DNA of 64,000 nt from Grammothele lineata (lineage: Eukaryota > Basidiomycota > Agaricomycetes > Polyporales > Polyporaceae): assembly GCA_002150815.3 (NCBI GenBank), contig NDFF03000070.1, forward strand, positions 186,001 through 250,000, written 5' to 3'. The notes beneath the pieces are model-generated. The model did no database searches and had not been told where the DNA came from. It saw only the letters and a program-made list of their open reading frames with translations. Shown one piece after another: positions 35,318-48,200 of this stretch; position 1 is the first letter of the stretch; the number at the start of each line of letters is the position of its first letter. The translations under genes were made by a program, and so were the position numbers.

Positions 35318-36765
35318 TCACCGTGCCAATTTCAACTCTGCGGGCATATCCTTCCCTGTAAGGCCGTTAATGAGGTTGTTTGCCGCAAGCGTGGCCATTC
35401 CGAGACGTGTCTCTGTCGTCGCACTACCGATATGGGGCACGACGATGCACCTAAATGCACGTAAGAAATCAGCTGGTAGTCTCATCGGCTTACATATCAA
35501 ACTTCCCACCTGGGTGCAGTAACGAGCGGGTGATCCGCACCCACGTTCGGCTCTCCCTCGACAACGTCGATCCCCGCCCCATACAGCCATCCCTCCTTCA
35601 ATGCCTTTGCGAGCGCATCCGAGTCCACAAGAGTGCCTCGGCTCGTGTTGACGAGTACTGCCGAGGGCTTCATGCCACGGAGAAACGTCTCGTCCACAAC
35701 ATGGTGCGTCGCTGCGCCCCCAGGGGCGAGGACGAACAGCACGTCGCTCTCGCGCGCGAGCTCCGCAAGCGGAACGCGGCGCACCTCGCGCACCCCGAAG
35801 CGCTGCGCGTACGCCGCGTCCTGCACCGCGTCGGGCGGGGTCGCCGGGTTGGATGCGTAGAGGACACGGCGGACGCCGAAGGGGACGAGGCGGGCGAGCG
35901 TCGCGTGCGCGATGCGCCCGAAGCCGATGAAGCCGGCAGTACGCTCTGGGCCCACGCCGGACAGCGTACTGAGCTGAGGACCGCAAAAGGCGAACGGCGA
36001 CCAGACGAAGTTGGGCCACTGCGTGTGCGGCGAGAGCGCGAAGGGGGCGAGTCGGCGTTAGGACGGGTGGAAGACGGAGGGGGGGGATGTGAGACATACT
36101 TTGCCGCTCTGGACAATATCGGTCGTTTCTTTGACGTTCCTGCCTGCCATAAGGGCTAACATGATGGATAGGTCGGCCACTGCAACGTACGAACACCTGT
36201 CAAAATCCGCAAGACCTCAATGGACGTCATTTGGTATGTCATACCGGCGTCGGTGAGTACATCCGGTGTATACCCCAGACGAATACCTCTCTTTGTAAGT
36301 TCGGGAATGTCAACATGTTCTGAGGGTCTCTGTTCAGCGTACAGCAGAAGATGTAGTGCTTCGTAGGTTAAGTGAACGCACCATAACCGACAGACATGGT
36401 AGAGACAACGCGCAAAGACGGTCCCGCAGCGTCACAGAGCTCCGCATTCACCTGTCGATGGGCGAAAGGGGGTAGCTAGTAAGATGAACAGGCTATCACA
36501 TTGTCGTATCTCGCGGACCTTCTCTGTGAGCATGACAAGGATTGCTGTGGCACCGGGCGCATTGTCCAAGAGCCACTTGCGTTCACATGTGGCATTCTTA
36601 GGCCAGACAACGACCTGTGTCAAGGATGAAGCTGGTCAGCCTGGGATTTGAGGAAGGTACATCAACATCGACAATCTGTACATCAAACTCCGGATTGTTG
36701 AGGAGTAAAGGCATAACATCTGGCCCCAAATCGCGGGTTACGACAACCTTGAGACGCTTCGGCAT
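35318..36765 (-). CDS. D-2-hydroxyacid dehydrogenase (glyoxylate/hydroxypyruvate reductase type)
   Basis: NAD(P)H-dependent reduction of a 2-oxoacid such as glyoxylate or hydroxypyruvate. Predicted seven exons: 36765-36661, 36614-36519, 36451-36382, 36319-36245, 36179-36100, 36018-35510, 35450-35318; 355 residues. It starts MPKRLKVVVTRDLGPDVMPL. The nucleotide-binding motif is GFIGFGRIAHATLARL. Catalytic residues follow in order: Arg in VNTSRGTLVDSDAL, Glu in VVEGEPNVGADHPL, and His in PHIGSATTETRLGMATLAA. The C-terminus is LTGKDMPAELKLAR. An open frame continues 90 codons upstream to an ATG at 37035 with another ATG at 36846, so a longer, possibly organelle-targeted form cannot be excluded. 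The family is clear, the exact substrate is not. Confidence 0.9.
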
Positions 36766-37340
36766 CGCTGGTTTGTCTAGATGGGAGGCGATAGATGCGA
36801 CTCTCGTGGCGACGTTGGGCGTATTCGCGTATGCGGATGACTGCATGCCACCAGTCAAGTCGTTGTCGACCTGGACCTTCAAGTTGGGGACGATGCCGCT
36901 GCCCTTGGAGCTCTCGGCCCGTCGCCACGCATCGTTCAGCCGACCTGAGGTCCGAATGGTCTTGAGAAAAGCGGCCCGCAGGTAGCACGGGCTCCGGCCC
37001 GCAAATGAGTGCCATCCAGCCATTGCACGTGGCAACCAGGAGCGCCCGCTTTAGCCTAGTCGACAACTTGAACTTGAACTTGTTCTTGACTAAGCTCTCC
37101 TCCTCTCTTCGACGAGTCCCCGTCAGTCACCCGCATATCCGCAGAAGCGAGTCAATATGTTATGGCATACCCAGGTTCACGCTCAGTATGTGGCCATACC
37201 GACACGCTTAACTCCACAGTTGAGCGGCGTGTGGCGGTAGCGGCTCTCCTGGGGACGCTTTACAGTCACGCCACTCTAGCGACAAGTTAAAGTCTCCGCC
37301 CATGCACTACGCTTTGGCAAAGTTCTTTGGGTGTACTGTC

Positions 37341-37349
37341 TATATAAAT
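37341..37349 (+). promoter_or_regulatory. TATA box, F-box-like gene A
   Basis: TATATAAAT, 80 bp upstream of the ATG at 37421, in the spacer shared with the divergent dehydrogenase gene. Confidence 0.6.
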
Positions 37350-37420
37350 GCTGCTGTGTCTGACGAGCTAGGTGTCTCCACCGACACTCCTCTACGCACA
37401 CACCACTCCATCCATCTCCC

Positions 37421-39289
37421 ATGGCTTCCAACTTCGGCAGCGTACGTCTGAACGACGATCTCATACGAGACATTTTGGACTTCGCGCCTGCTTCTACCAT
37501 CGCTGGGCTCAGCCGCGCTCCGGCTCGCTCGGTGAGCTGGGCTTCCGTCTTGCGCCGTTCACACCTCCCCTAATGCTCGCTGTTACATTATTCGTCTTTT
37601 AGGTCGGCGTTCTCAAAGAAATGGCTTCGGATATCGACCAAAACCTCCGTAGCACCTTGAGTGATCACGGTATGGTTGCAGGCTCTGATAGCGCCAGTCA
37701 AGTCCCTCTGCATGTCATGGAAGAGACACGACGCCACCAGTATGCGTGGGAGCGCATGCGTCTGCTCGACCTTCCTACTGTGGGCTCGAAGTCTGCTATC
37801 GGTGATTTCATCGCATGCAGCCCGGAGGCAGAAGCCGATGCCGGTGGTTGGATTGTTCACATCGACCCCAAAAGCGGGAGTGGCGCCGTCTACAAGCTTC
37901 GGACCCGATCTTGTATTCCTCAGAACGGGATAGACGACGTCCCACTCGCCCGTGAGGTAGCCAAGTTCGCCGAAGGCACTTTACCTCCGCAAGCGGAGCT
38001 GCTTTGCTTCGATCCGGCTGAGGACTTACTCATCTGCATGGGGCCGGCGGAACAACTCGGTAGGGGCCATAGGTAAGCGACCATATTACCGTCGGTTGCG
38101 TATGTCTCACTAATACAATTCGCAGGCGTTTCATTTACATCCGGACTTTGAGCACTGGTGGCATGCATCCGTTGGCCAGAAGGCATACATTCTATGTTCA
38201 GACTCACGTCGACGGTATGACGGGATGTGCGCGCGCAGGTGGAGACCTGTTCGCTCTTACAATCAGTGGACCTCGAGTCCCAGATTATGTACACCTGTAC
38301 ATCATCGACTGGAAGAAAGCCGTACTGCTCAGGGTACGGTCCCCTTTTTTTCTTAGTCGTTTATAGAATTCTTGTGCTCACAATAGTACGCTGACTCCAG
38401 CACGACGATGAGGGTCGGCTCCTATGGGGCGATGTCGTGTCTTGCTTGGGCCAGCGGACCGTTCTCGTTGCAAAACAGAGCGCTCTGGAGCTGTGGTCCT
38501 TTGAAGGCAGTGTGCCGATCGGGACTGAACTCCTTCTCCCAGATATACCTGTTCACGAAGATCCGTATCCTCACACTGTGGTTTCCCAGCCTCGTCCATC
38601 GATCGCCGCTCCCGGTGAAGTCCCGCCAGCATTCCGGTGCGACCCCGAGGAGGAAATCGTTGTTGTGTCTTTCTCCACTGATGCCGGCACACATGTCATC
38701 GCGATTCAGATTTCTGCTCTGCTCAAGCTCGGCGGCACTGCAGAGGAGTTGAGATGGGAACATTGGGGTCCACAGTACACGCGCGTCATTCTCCTGCAGG
38801 GCATGTACGGCCCGGTAACCAGCTACGGACACAAGGCATCCACGTTCGGACGGAAAGCACTCATCGTGACTGCAGATCAGACCCAGTCTGACGGGGGTTC
38901 AATTGTGCAAAAGGCACCGCTCAAACTCTTTCTCTTCGAATTCCTCCGCTGGGGATGGAAGCCGGGAAAAGCGTTGGATACTAAGATTCAACCACCTGTC
39001 TTGGACGGCGCCTGGACAGAATCTGTGCACCTCGACATTGAAGGGACTCCTGTCGGTTACTTCACTAATCCTATCCTGTCTTCTATGCCTTGTCGCGTGC
39101 GCATGCGCGATTTGCCCCTCAACCCGTACTGCAAGATTCTTCATGCGCAGCTCTGGGAGAACGGAATCGTGTTCATGTTCAAGGTATGTATGCCGTCGGG
39201 TTATCGAGACAGCTATATGAATGGCTAACATATTTGACATACAGGAAGGTTCATTCGTTGTACCGATGGATATGGAATTCGATCAGTAG
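37421..39289 (+). CDS. F-box-like protein, paralogue A
   Basis: Predicted five exons: 37421-37531, 37603-38072, 38126-38333, 38401-39183, 39245-39289; 538 residues. The N-terminus (VRLNDDLIRDILDFAPAST) resembles a short, degenerate F-box. The rest alternates hydrophobic and polar strands as in the beta-rich repeats found after F-boxes in agaricomycete families. It is related to the gene at 58858-60839: both contain the conserved run near the end, where a wide C-terminal domain has RVRMRDLPL / RVRTRDIAL and LWENGIVF / IWENGIVL, and both splice after it into a tiny last exon. F-box proteins select substrates for SCF ubiquitin ligases; here the substrate is unknown and the F-box itself is weak. 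A TATA box is 80 bp upstream. Confidence 0.75.
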
Positions 39290-39510
39290 AGATATGTGAA
39301 TTTGGTTCGATCGACTAGATCCTCTCGGAATATAATGACTTGTACTTCGGAGCGTCATGATGCGAGAGGTTGTACATACAGTAACAGAAGCGTGAGCATG
39401 ATCCTGTGTTGAGGCCCGATTGCGAACCATCATCCCGGATTCGACTTATCACTCCTTAACAAGCGGTCTCCTCAGTACCCGACTCTCGTGACAGCGTCTT
39501 TGCAACGATT
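39290..39510. other. Convergent 3' spacer
   Basis: 221 bp between the stop codons of two converging genes. Nothing further seen. Confidence 0.4.
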
Positions 39511-42500
39511 TCAGAGATCGTCTTCATCATCCCCTCTAGTCCGTTCCTCTATCACCCCCTCGCCAACCACCACCTTGCTAAAGTCGTGCGAGATGTTCAC
39601 CGCTGCAGGCTCCTCCAAGTCCTCGCTCTCTGGTGTGGACGGCAAGCCCTCCTCGTCGGACTCGTCGGCCGCCAGAGACGGCGTAGGCTCGCGCTCTTCC
39701 GTGTCCGCATCTACGCTTTCTTCTTCTGCTTCCGTCGTGCTACTCTCACTTTCGACAGCCTCGGGGGCGGCGTTGGGCTCGGGCTCAGGATACACACTGC
39801 GCCGCATGACCTCGAATCCCCCTTCTTCGAGCGCGGCCGCGACGCCATCCGCCTTGTTTGGCGCACAGACCGCGACGACCACAGAACACGCAGGGTCGAA
39901 GAGCGGGACGAGGTACGTGCGGATCGCTGCGAGAACGTCGGCACGCGTGACGCGCAGACAGCGCGAGAGGAGGATGCGATTCGCGTCGCGCGGGACGCCC
40001 ATGAGCGCTTGGTTCGCGAAGGAATTGAACGCCTAAGGAGAGGTTGGGAGAAATGAGGAAGACGACTCGGCATGAGCGGGACGTGGAAGGAAGCTCACGG
40101 CGTGGCCGGGGGTGGAGACGTCGTCAGCCGTCTGGTATACGATGCAGCTCTTGGCGGCATCGATGAGCGTCTCGTCGAGCGGTGTTGAACCGTCTGCGAG
40201 CCCCTTGATAACTTTGGCGGCTTGCTGATATGCCTCGGTGCTGTTTGTGGTCTACGAGTGGAGAGGGGATCAGCATGTTTTTGGACCTATCATGTGTAGA
40301 ATTCGAATGGATCATACTCACGCGGTACAAGTCGAAGCTTGTCAAACCACTCGTGAGGTCGAACGAACAACTCGCGCCATACGCTAGTCCCGAGCCCCTA
40401 ATCGAGTTCTGCAAACGCAGGTCTGTCAACCTTACATTTTCCGGGCCTAGCCATATATATACCACTTACCCACAAGAAGCTCTCGTCACCATTGAGGACC
40501 TGCGTCGCAACGTAAAGCGGCGCGTAGTCGGAGTGCGCCCACCCCTGCGGCCCACGCCCATTCACGGTCACGTACGTGCTCTCTGTCGTCGGAAGGCTGA
40601 CGACGACTGCCGCCTGTCCGGGCTGCTTTCCAAGCGCATTCAGAGCCTCATTGGGGAGGCGGATGCGCGCCAGGCTCGAGGACGATTCACGCTTCATGAT
40701 GGACTTATCAGTGCAGGCCAAATGGCGGTGATCACGAGGGGACATACCATCCATGTATCGCGGAAGTGAGTCGACCAAGGTGCTCGGGGCTCAGACAGCC
40801 CAAATATATCGCCTAAGACGGAAACTCGCACCGAAGCAGGATTTTTGACTGAATATGGGCCAAGGTCAGATGAAGGTCCGTGGCATACTCGAGCAAATTC
40901 ACGGCAGGGCACTCACAGCAATCACAGATCTCCTCGAGCGCTTTAACGACCTCCTCCGGCTCCTCTTGCAGCTGCTTGACAAGTCTAGGTATGAACTCGG
41001 AGAGTGCGAGAACCTGGTCCGCAGACGAGACCGTGGAGTCGTCAAACATCAACTCCTGGCACACTGAGCAGAGCACGTGCCCGCCGTCGCGCTTCATCCC
41101 GACCAGACTCCGCTGGTATTGAGCGGCGAGGACTTGCAGCCTGCAGCGACATGGTGTAGCGTTGAGTACGTATGCTGCAGAGAGTAACTCGGTTCACGCA
41201 CCTCGCTACATCAAACTCCGCCGCAAACAGCACGTCCCTGACCCACGCGACGCCTCGCGCATAGTCCGCACGCTCAACCTCGACGCCGACCCGGAACGTG
41301 TCCCCGTATGCACCGAGCGTTGCCCAACAGCTTACTGTGTCGCGCTCGAGAGCGCGCGCAACGTCTGCGTGGTCGAGCCGCTCCGCCTCGCCCGCGTCTG
41401 TGGTACGGACGAGCGGGAGCTCGAATGTGCACTCGCGGAAAAGGGGTAGATACGCGAGGAGTTCTTTGGGTAGACGGGCGAGGGAGAAGACAGCGTTGAT
41501 GGTGATGAAGTTGGACTAGGGGGCGTAAGTGAGCTGTGGAGCATGAGTAGCGGGGAGAAGAGAAGCGCTTACCTTGGTATTGTCGTACTGGACGAAAAAC
41601 GGCAGCGGCGCGCCGTCCGCACCCACGTGGCGCGCGAGGTCTGCGTCGCCGACAGCTCCGCCTGACTCGATTTGTGGTGTCCCTGAAGGAGCAAAAGTAA
41701 CCGGCTCTCTGCGTCGAGAGCAACACGTGTTCTTCTCTCTCTCCTTCCCGTTCGTTGTGACACTCCTTGTAGCTTCGCGCGCGCTCTGCACCTCGATCCA
41801 CGCGATGCGCTCCAGCTCCGGCACCCTAAACCCCTCCACGATCTCCCTTGGGACCTCCCTCCCCAGTTCCTTCCTCGCGTCCTCAAGCGCCCGCTTGCAC
41901 CTCGCCATTCCCTCCTCGCCCAAGCTCTCCCGCTGCGCGCTCACGCGCGTCGCCTCGTCTTTGTGTATCTTATCCGCGAGCGCTGCAGAAGGCCGCCCGA
42001 GGACTGCAACGTAGTGCGGGTCGACGAGGTATTCGCGAAGGAGCGCGCACCACCGCTCGTTCGTCCACGTCTTGAGCACTGCGAGCCGCCCAAGCTCGTC
42101 CATCGCGGGCGCGAGGTCCGAGGCGTCCGAGGCGCCGTACAACGCGTCATTGACCGCCTCGTCGAGGAAGTATGCGCCTTGGGAGTACTCGAGAGCGCTG
42201 CGTGTCTATTTGCGTGGGGCGGTTGGGGCATTGGATTCAGAACAGATCAGTATTGGAAAAGGCCATTTCGGGAGGCCCGACGGGGACGCACCTTCCGCTC
42301 GGTCCGCGCGAGGAGCAACGCCATGCGGTCCATATCGAGCCCTTCGTCCGCAATGCGCGCGAGACTCGCGCGGAGGCGCGCATCGAAACCTTGAAGATGC
42401 TCCGTCGGCACTGCACCGACGAAGACCATGATATCGATGCTTGTCGCGTACACTGTGCTCGTGTCGAGCGAGATGTACGTACTGCATCACATCGCGTCGC

Positions 42501-43937
42501 GTGCAATGGTCGAGACGCTGTGGTTAGTAACGTCCGACGGAAGCGAGCAAGGGCGTTGATACGCACCACATCGGCTTCTCGATGTCCACATACTCCTTGT
42601 TCAGTGGCGCAGCCGACGACGACGTCAGATACGTCCCTAGAGCGTCAAGCGCGGCGCGCTCGAGGAACGCAAGCGGATGTGGTCCGCGGAACCCAAGTTG
42701 GATCTCGCCAACGCTCTCGTCCTTTGTCGGGAATTCCACTACTTCCCTGAACGTTTCCGTGAACGGTGGTCGGATGGCGCTTGGCGACTGAAGGAACGGT
42801 CGGCGCCAGTTTTCGCGGGGCAACTGCCCGTGTGCAGCGATATTGCTCTCAATCTCTGCTTGGACGACAGATAGAAGGGCAGAAGTACCCGAAGCGAGCT
42901 TTCCGGAGACGATGAGTGTGAGGTTGTGCGGGACATAGTACTGACGATGGTACTGGCGAACTGGTGAGGCGATGCGTGAGTATAGCAAGGAACAATTATT
43001 TGAGGTGCGTATATACGCACTTTCTTCTAGAGTTAGCTTTCGGAGGGCGTTGACACGCCCTCCAGTGTTGCTACGGTATGCGTTCCCAGGCGGATTCATG
43101 AGCCGCTGCATGCTGCACAGAGATTCGGCTGTCGCGTTACCCAATGCGCTCGGACGCAAGGTGCTATGACGTACTGGTACCACAGCATGTTATCGCTGCC
43201 AACACCTTGCATTTCACAATACACGACGCCCGAGTCCGAGCCATTTGCGTCTATATGATGGACCTACGTCGCCTGTCAGACATTTTTGCGAGTATGGGAA
43301 ACGATCGCGCCTGCTTACCTCCGTCAAGAAGGCCGCTTCGCTAAGTGTGGGGTAGAGGATGTGGTCGACATAGATGGGGAGCAGCTGAAGAAAGCCCTGC
43401 TCGCCGGCCGTTGATAGAGTATATGATGTATTATCAGTACTGGTAAATGCGTTGGTGCCACTGGAGAAGGCACGGTTTGCGAGTTGACCGAGAACACCCT
43501 TGTAAGGGTACTTCTCGGAGCCCATAAAGACAAGGCTAGCCAAAGCGATGAGACCACAAAGATGGACGAAGCATGGAGTGCGCTCACTGTTCTAAAGTAT
43601 GTGGACACCCGCTCTCATCGAAGACTACAGGTGCGATTGAGCTTGTTAGGGCTACTATGAATGTACCGCGGAGACATACTCTCTGTACTAAGCACGAAAT
43701 GGCCGTTTACGATAGGCGCTATAAATTAAAAGAAGGATGAGCTCGAGCCGGATAGAGGACTGTCGTTAGTGACTTACAATCACAGTCGAGGTGCACGATC
43801 GAAAGGCCTGATTCTCGGCTTCTCCATTTTGAGACTTCGATGTCTGCAAAATCAAATCGAAAACGTGTCAATAGGTCGAAATTGCCATACGTCTCTGCAG
43901 GGTGCTGCTCGTTGGTGTTAATGGGAAGGGTATGCAT
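39511..43937 (-). CDS. M16-family metallopeptidase, paralogue A
   Basis: Predicted 16 exons: 43937-43778, 43718-43680, 43624-43588, 43535-43319, 43263-43175, 43112-43021, 42960-42567, 42481-42292, 42205-41573, 41515-41202, 41140-40917, 40848-40748, 40703-40470, 40408-40322, 40251-40099, 40032-39511; 1161 residues. The inverted zinc motif HxxEH is built across an intron: GCPHTLE from exon 3 and HLVFMGSEK from exon 4. The downstream Glu-rich block VYCEMQG and the RSNTGGR segment also fit M16. The chain resembles the insulinase-like group with yeast Sdd3 (YOL098C) rather than mitochondrial processing peptidase. A weakly conserved basic/acidic insert lies in exon 9, and the last exon ends in a long acidic tail. 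A TATATAAG box is 132 bp upstream. The gene is the mirror image of paralogue B. Confidence 0.9.
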
Positions 43938-44068
43938 GTAAGTGGTCGTCTATCGGAAAGCGTGTGTAACGTGTCTTCAAATGATGAGAACAATTCAACC
44001 GTGAGACTGTGGCGGCGGTAAGTTACGGAAGGAGAAGAGGGGAATCGAGAGGGCTGCGCGTCCGTCGC

Positions 44069-44076
44069 CTTATATA
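44069..44076 (-). promoter_or_regulatory. TATA box, M16 paralogue A
   Basis: TATATAAG on the minus strand, 132 bp before the ATG at 43937. Confidence 0.6.
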
Positions 44077-45156
44077 CACGACACGTAACGGGAGAGAAGT
44101 GGCGGTGCGGAGGTGAGGAGACGAGGAGAAGAAACAACGGGGTTCCTTTCGGCATCTACTGTCGCGTAGTGCGGAGCATCGAACGAGGCGCATTCAAGCG
44201 CCTCCGGCGGCTTGCCCCCTGGCTCGTTGCAATGCCGCGCCTCTGGGGACGCTGGCATGACGTCCGGGGCGTCAGTTGAACAAGGGAAGTAAGGTACACA
44301 TGCGCCGCTCGCGGAGCTGGAGCGTCCGTGGTATAGGAAGTCCCCTCGGAGGCACGGCAGAGCAGTACCCAAGCATAGCGGCACAAAACACGAGGCTGAG
44401 TTATGTGGTAGCGTTGAGTCAAATCTGGCCGAAACGTCCGGCAGAGGTAAGTAGCTCGGCGGATCCGGATGACGTCGACACCTGGCAGAAGCAAGCAAGG
44501 ACTTGAGTTAAGTACTAGTAATGGATAGAGTCTCGTCAGAGAATCCGGGAAGAGGCCGGGTGTCCCTTCGCAACGCCACAGTTGCCTTCTGCGGCGACTG
44601 GCGCTTCTGAACCATAACAAACGTCTCGCTGTCGCGACGATAGGATTCATCCTTGCCTTCCGTCCGCCGGTATTAGAACACCCGGTACCCCCGAACTGAG
44701 AGGCACCACAAGCTCAGGGAGTGACAAGTCATGTTGAACAGGTCTTCCCGTGGTCCTCGCAAACTTCGCAAACATTGCCACAGTGGACCACAAGCTGTGC
44801 AATCCGATATTACCGCAGACCGGTGTCGCTTCTCTGACTGTCATCACACCGAAGTGGCACTATGGACCACGTCCACAACCTACCACAAAGAAAAGCCTCT
44901 CATCTATTGTGCCAACAGGGATGCCTAATACGCCAAGACGAATTTCTCCCAAAGTGCCTGCACTGCCTCGCGTCCTCGAGTACAACGACGCTGGTGATCA
45001 CTTTCCAAAGGCGATCTCACTCCATGCCGGCCCTATACGTATCCCTCATCTGGCCGATCTTCTCGACGTCGGATCGGAAGATTGCAAGAAAGGCCCTACC
45101 ACACGGCCTGTGCTCAACGCGTCTCTCTTCATTGTCACATGCTGCGCCGCTGCTAC

Positions 45157-45163
45157 TTATAAG
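45157..45163 (+). promoter_or_regulatory. TATA-like box, M16 paralogue B
   Basis: TTATAAG, 108 bp before the ATG at 45271, a spacing close to that of paralogue A. Confidence 0.5.
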
Positions 45164-45270
45164 AAGGGTGCGTCTCTATGCACTGGATCCCAGCACGCCC
45201 CTCACGTCGTAAACTTCTGTATTCCCCAACTTTCCTTTCATAGACTCCCCTAGCCTAGCCCTTTCGCGCG

Positions 45271-48200
45271 ATGTCCGTTCAAGATACCGGGGCGCCACGC
45301 TCTGGCTCGAGTACGCACGCACCTCCCCAGGCTCCCACGGATACCCATGGCAACTTCGACCTTGTCACGCGCTTCAAGGTAGAGTACGCAGACGTCGAAG
45401 TTTCTAAATGGAGAAGCCGAGAATCAGGATTGTCAGTGGTCCACCTCGATTGCGACTGTAAGAGGGCTTAATCTTCTCGCGTATTAGCTTTTTCATTGAT
45501 CTTGCCTCATAGCGCCGATTGTCACCGGTTCTTTTACCCTTGCAACGGAGAGTATGTACTTACAACTGAATGTAGCAAGTAGTTGCCCATACTTATCACC
45601 TCATCCTAGTCTTCGATGATCGGGGGTGTCCGCACACCCTGGAACAGTGAGGATCTCTGCTTCGCAATTATTGTGCGGTTTCAGCTGATCATACGTTAGC
45701 TTGATATTCATGGGTTCTGAGAAGTACCCTTATAAGGGAATTCTCGGCCAATTAGCCAATCGTGCTTTCTCCAGCGGCACGAACGCCCATACGATCACCG
45801 ACCACACTTCGTATACGGTCTCCACAGCTGGAGAGCAAGGTTTCCTGCAGCTGCTCCCCGTATATATCGACCACATCCTGTATCCAACCCTCACGGAAGC
45901 AGCATTCTTGACTGAGGTAGGTCTACGCCGTTTGCGAACGGTGCCAAAGCTGACAGCCGCACGACGACGTAGGTCCACCATGTGGATGGAAATGGGTCAG
46001 ACTCAGGTGTTGTGTACTGCGAAATGCAGGGATGCGACAACACCTTGTGGCATCAGTATGTCTTGACAGCTTTCGAAAACCTTACGTCTTACTAACTTCC
46101 TGGGTCACAGTATGAAGCGCTTCATGAACCATGAGGGCAGCGGATACCGGAGCAACACCGGCGGACGCGTTGAAGCCCTCCGAGAACTCACGCTTGAAGA
46201 AAGTGCGTATACATCCTCCTTCGCACTCATACCCGTTAATGCTTACCATCCGTCCTCACAGTCCGCCAGTACCATCGCGAGTACTACGTCCCGCACAACC
46301 TCACGCTCATCGTGACCGGAAAGCTTCCCTCGGGCACCACTGCCCTCCTCTCCGTCGTTCAAGACAAGATCGAGAGCAGCATCGCTGAGCATGGGCACGC
46401 CCACGGGCCCAAGCCTGACGGCTGGCGCCGACCTTTCCTCGAGACCGCGAGCGCAGAGCGGCCGCCGTTTGTGGAGATAAGAAGGGAGATCGTCGAGTTC
46501 CCGACCAAGGACGAGAGTGTGGGCGAGATCCAGCTCGGGTTTAGGGGGCCGCACCCCCTCGCGTTCCTGGAGCGCACCGCGCTGGGCTTGCTCGGGACGT
46601 ACCTGACCTCATCTGCTGCGGCACCACTGAGGAAGGAGTATGTCGACATCGAAAAGCCGATGTGGTGCGTTCTGTGTTCGTTCATCTATCACATCTTTCA
46701 TTGACATTTCACGCACCTTCTGTAGCACATACATCTCGCTGGATACCAGCGGTGTGTACGCCACCGCGATCGACCTGATGCTGTATATCAGTGCCGTACC
46801 GACGGAGCACCTCGAAGCGTTTGACTCGCGTCTGCGCGAGAGTCTCACGCGCATCGCGGACGAAGGACTCGACATGGACCGCATGGCGCTGCTCCTCGCG
46901 CGCGACGAGCAACAGGCGAGTGCCTCTCTTATCCCTTAGAACAAGCCTAGTCACTAACCGCCCCCGCAGACGCACGGCTCGCTCGAGTACTCTCAAGGCC
47001 GATACTTCGTCTCGGAGGTGATCGACGACCTCCTGTACGGGGCCGCAGACGGTTCGGACCTCGCGCCCGCGATAGACGAGCTCGGACGCCTCGCGGTGCT
47101 CAAAACGTGGACGAACGAGCAGTGGTGTGCGCTCCTCCGCAAGTACCTCGTTGAGCCCGCGTATGTCGCCGTCCTTGGAAAGCCCTCCGCGGCGCTCGCG
47201 GATAAGATCCACCAGGATGAAGCGGTGCGCGTGAGCGACCAACAGGATAGTTTGGGCGAGGAAGGCCGCGCAGCGTGCGCGAAGGCGCTGGAAGATGCGC
47301 GCAAGGAGCTCGCGAGGGAGATCCCTAAGGAGTACATCGACGGGTTCCCGGTGCCGGAGCTGGATAAGATCGAGTGGATTGAGGTGCAGAATGCGCGCGA
47401 GGGGATGAGGCGACCGAGGAAGAGGCGCGATGCGGATGGTTGCTGCGCAGGCGTTCGGGCGGAGGGAGTGGAAGAAGCGCAAGAACCGGATGTGAAGGAG
47501 GCCGAGAGTGAGAGTGACGAGATAGACCTAGGTGGTGTGCGCGGTGATGAGGCGGTTGCGAAGCACGTCGACGCGGATGGCGCGCCGCTCCCTTTCTGCG
47601 TACATTATGACCATGCGAAGGTACGTACGCGTGCATTTCCGGAACCTACCATCCATTCGCTAACACATTCATTCCAGTCCAAGTTTGTCACGATCAACGT
47701 GTTCATGTCACTGGAGAAGCTGCCCACGCGTCTGCTCCCCTACCTCGCACTCTTTGATGAGTGCATGTTTCAAGTACCTATCTCGCGTCACGGAGAACGG
47801 CTCGACCATGAGGCCGTCGCGCGCGCTCTCGAGCGCGACGCGATCGGCTACTGGACCGTCCTCGGCTCGTACGGGCACTCATTCCGCGCCGGGATCAAGG
47901 TCGAGAGCGCACGGTACGCTGAAGGTGTCGCGTGGCTGCGGGATTTACTCTTTGGCTCCGAGTTCGACGTCGCGAGGTTGGTGAACGCGCTCTGCAGGGG
48001 CCCCGGTCTAGGCTAACACTCTGGACATACAGGATGCAAGTACTCGCTGCGCAGTATCAACAACGCCTGATTGGGCAGCGGCGGGACGGCGGAAACGTTC
48101 TCTGGTCCGTGCGCCAAGAACTCCTGTACAACGAGGACGACCTGTGGACGGCGAACACCGTCTTAGCGCAGGTAGACTTCATGCCTAAGCTCGTGGCACA

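Larger units (their letters stand above)
43938..45270. promoter_or_regulatory. Shared promoter region of the M16 pair
   Basis: 1333 bp between the two start codons. TATA-like boxes stand at similar distances from each ATG (44069-44076 minus, 132 bp; 45157-45163 plus, 108 bp). A 167-codon frame at 44750-45253 (+) runs through the proximal promoter of paralogue B and has no recognisable features, so I treat it as chance. Confidence 0.5.

Noticed and set aside
44750..45253. 167-codon plus-strand frame between the M16 genes
   Set aside because: It covers the TATA-like box and leader of paralogue B, lacks any family motif, and has no splice or leader signals of its own.
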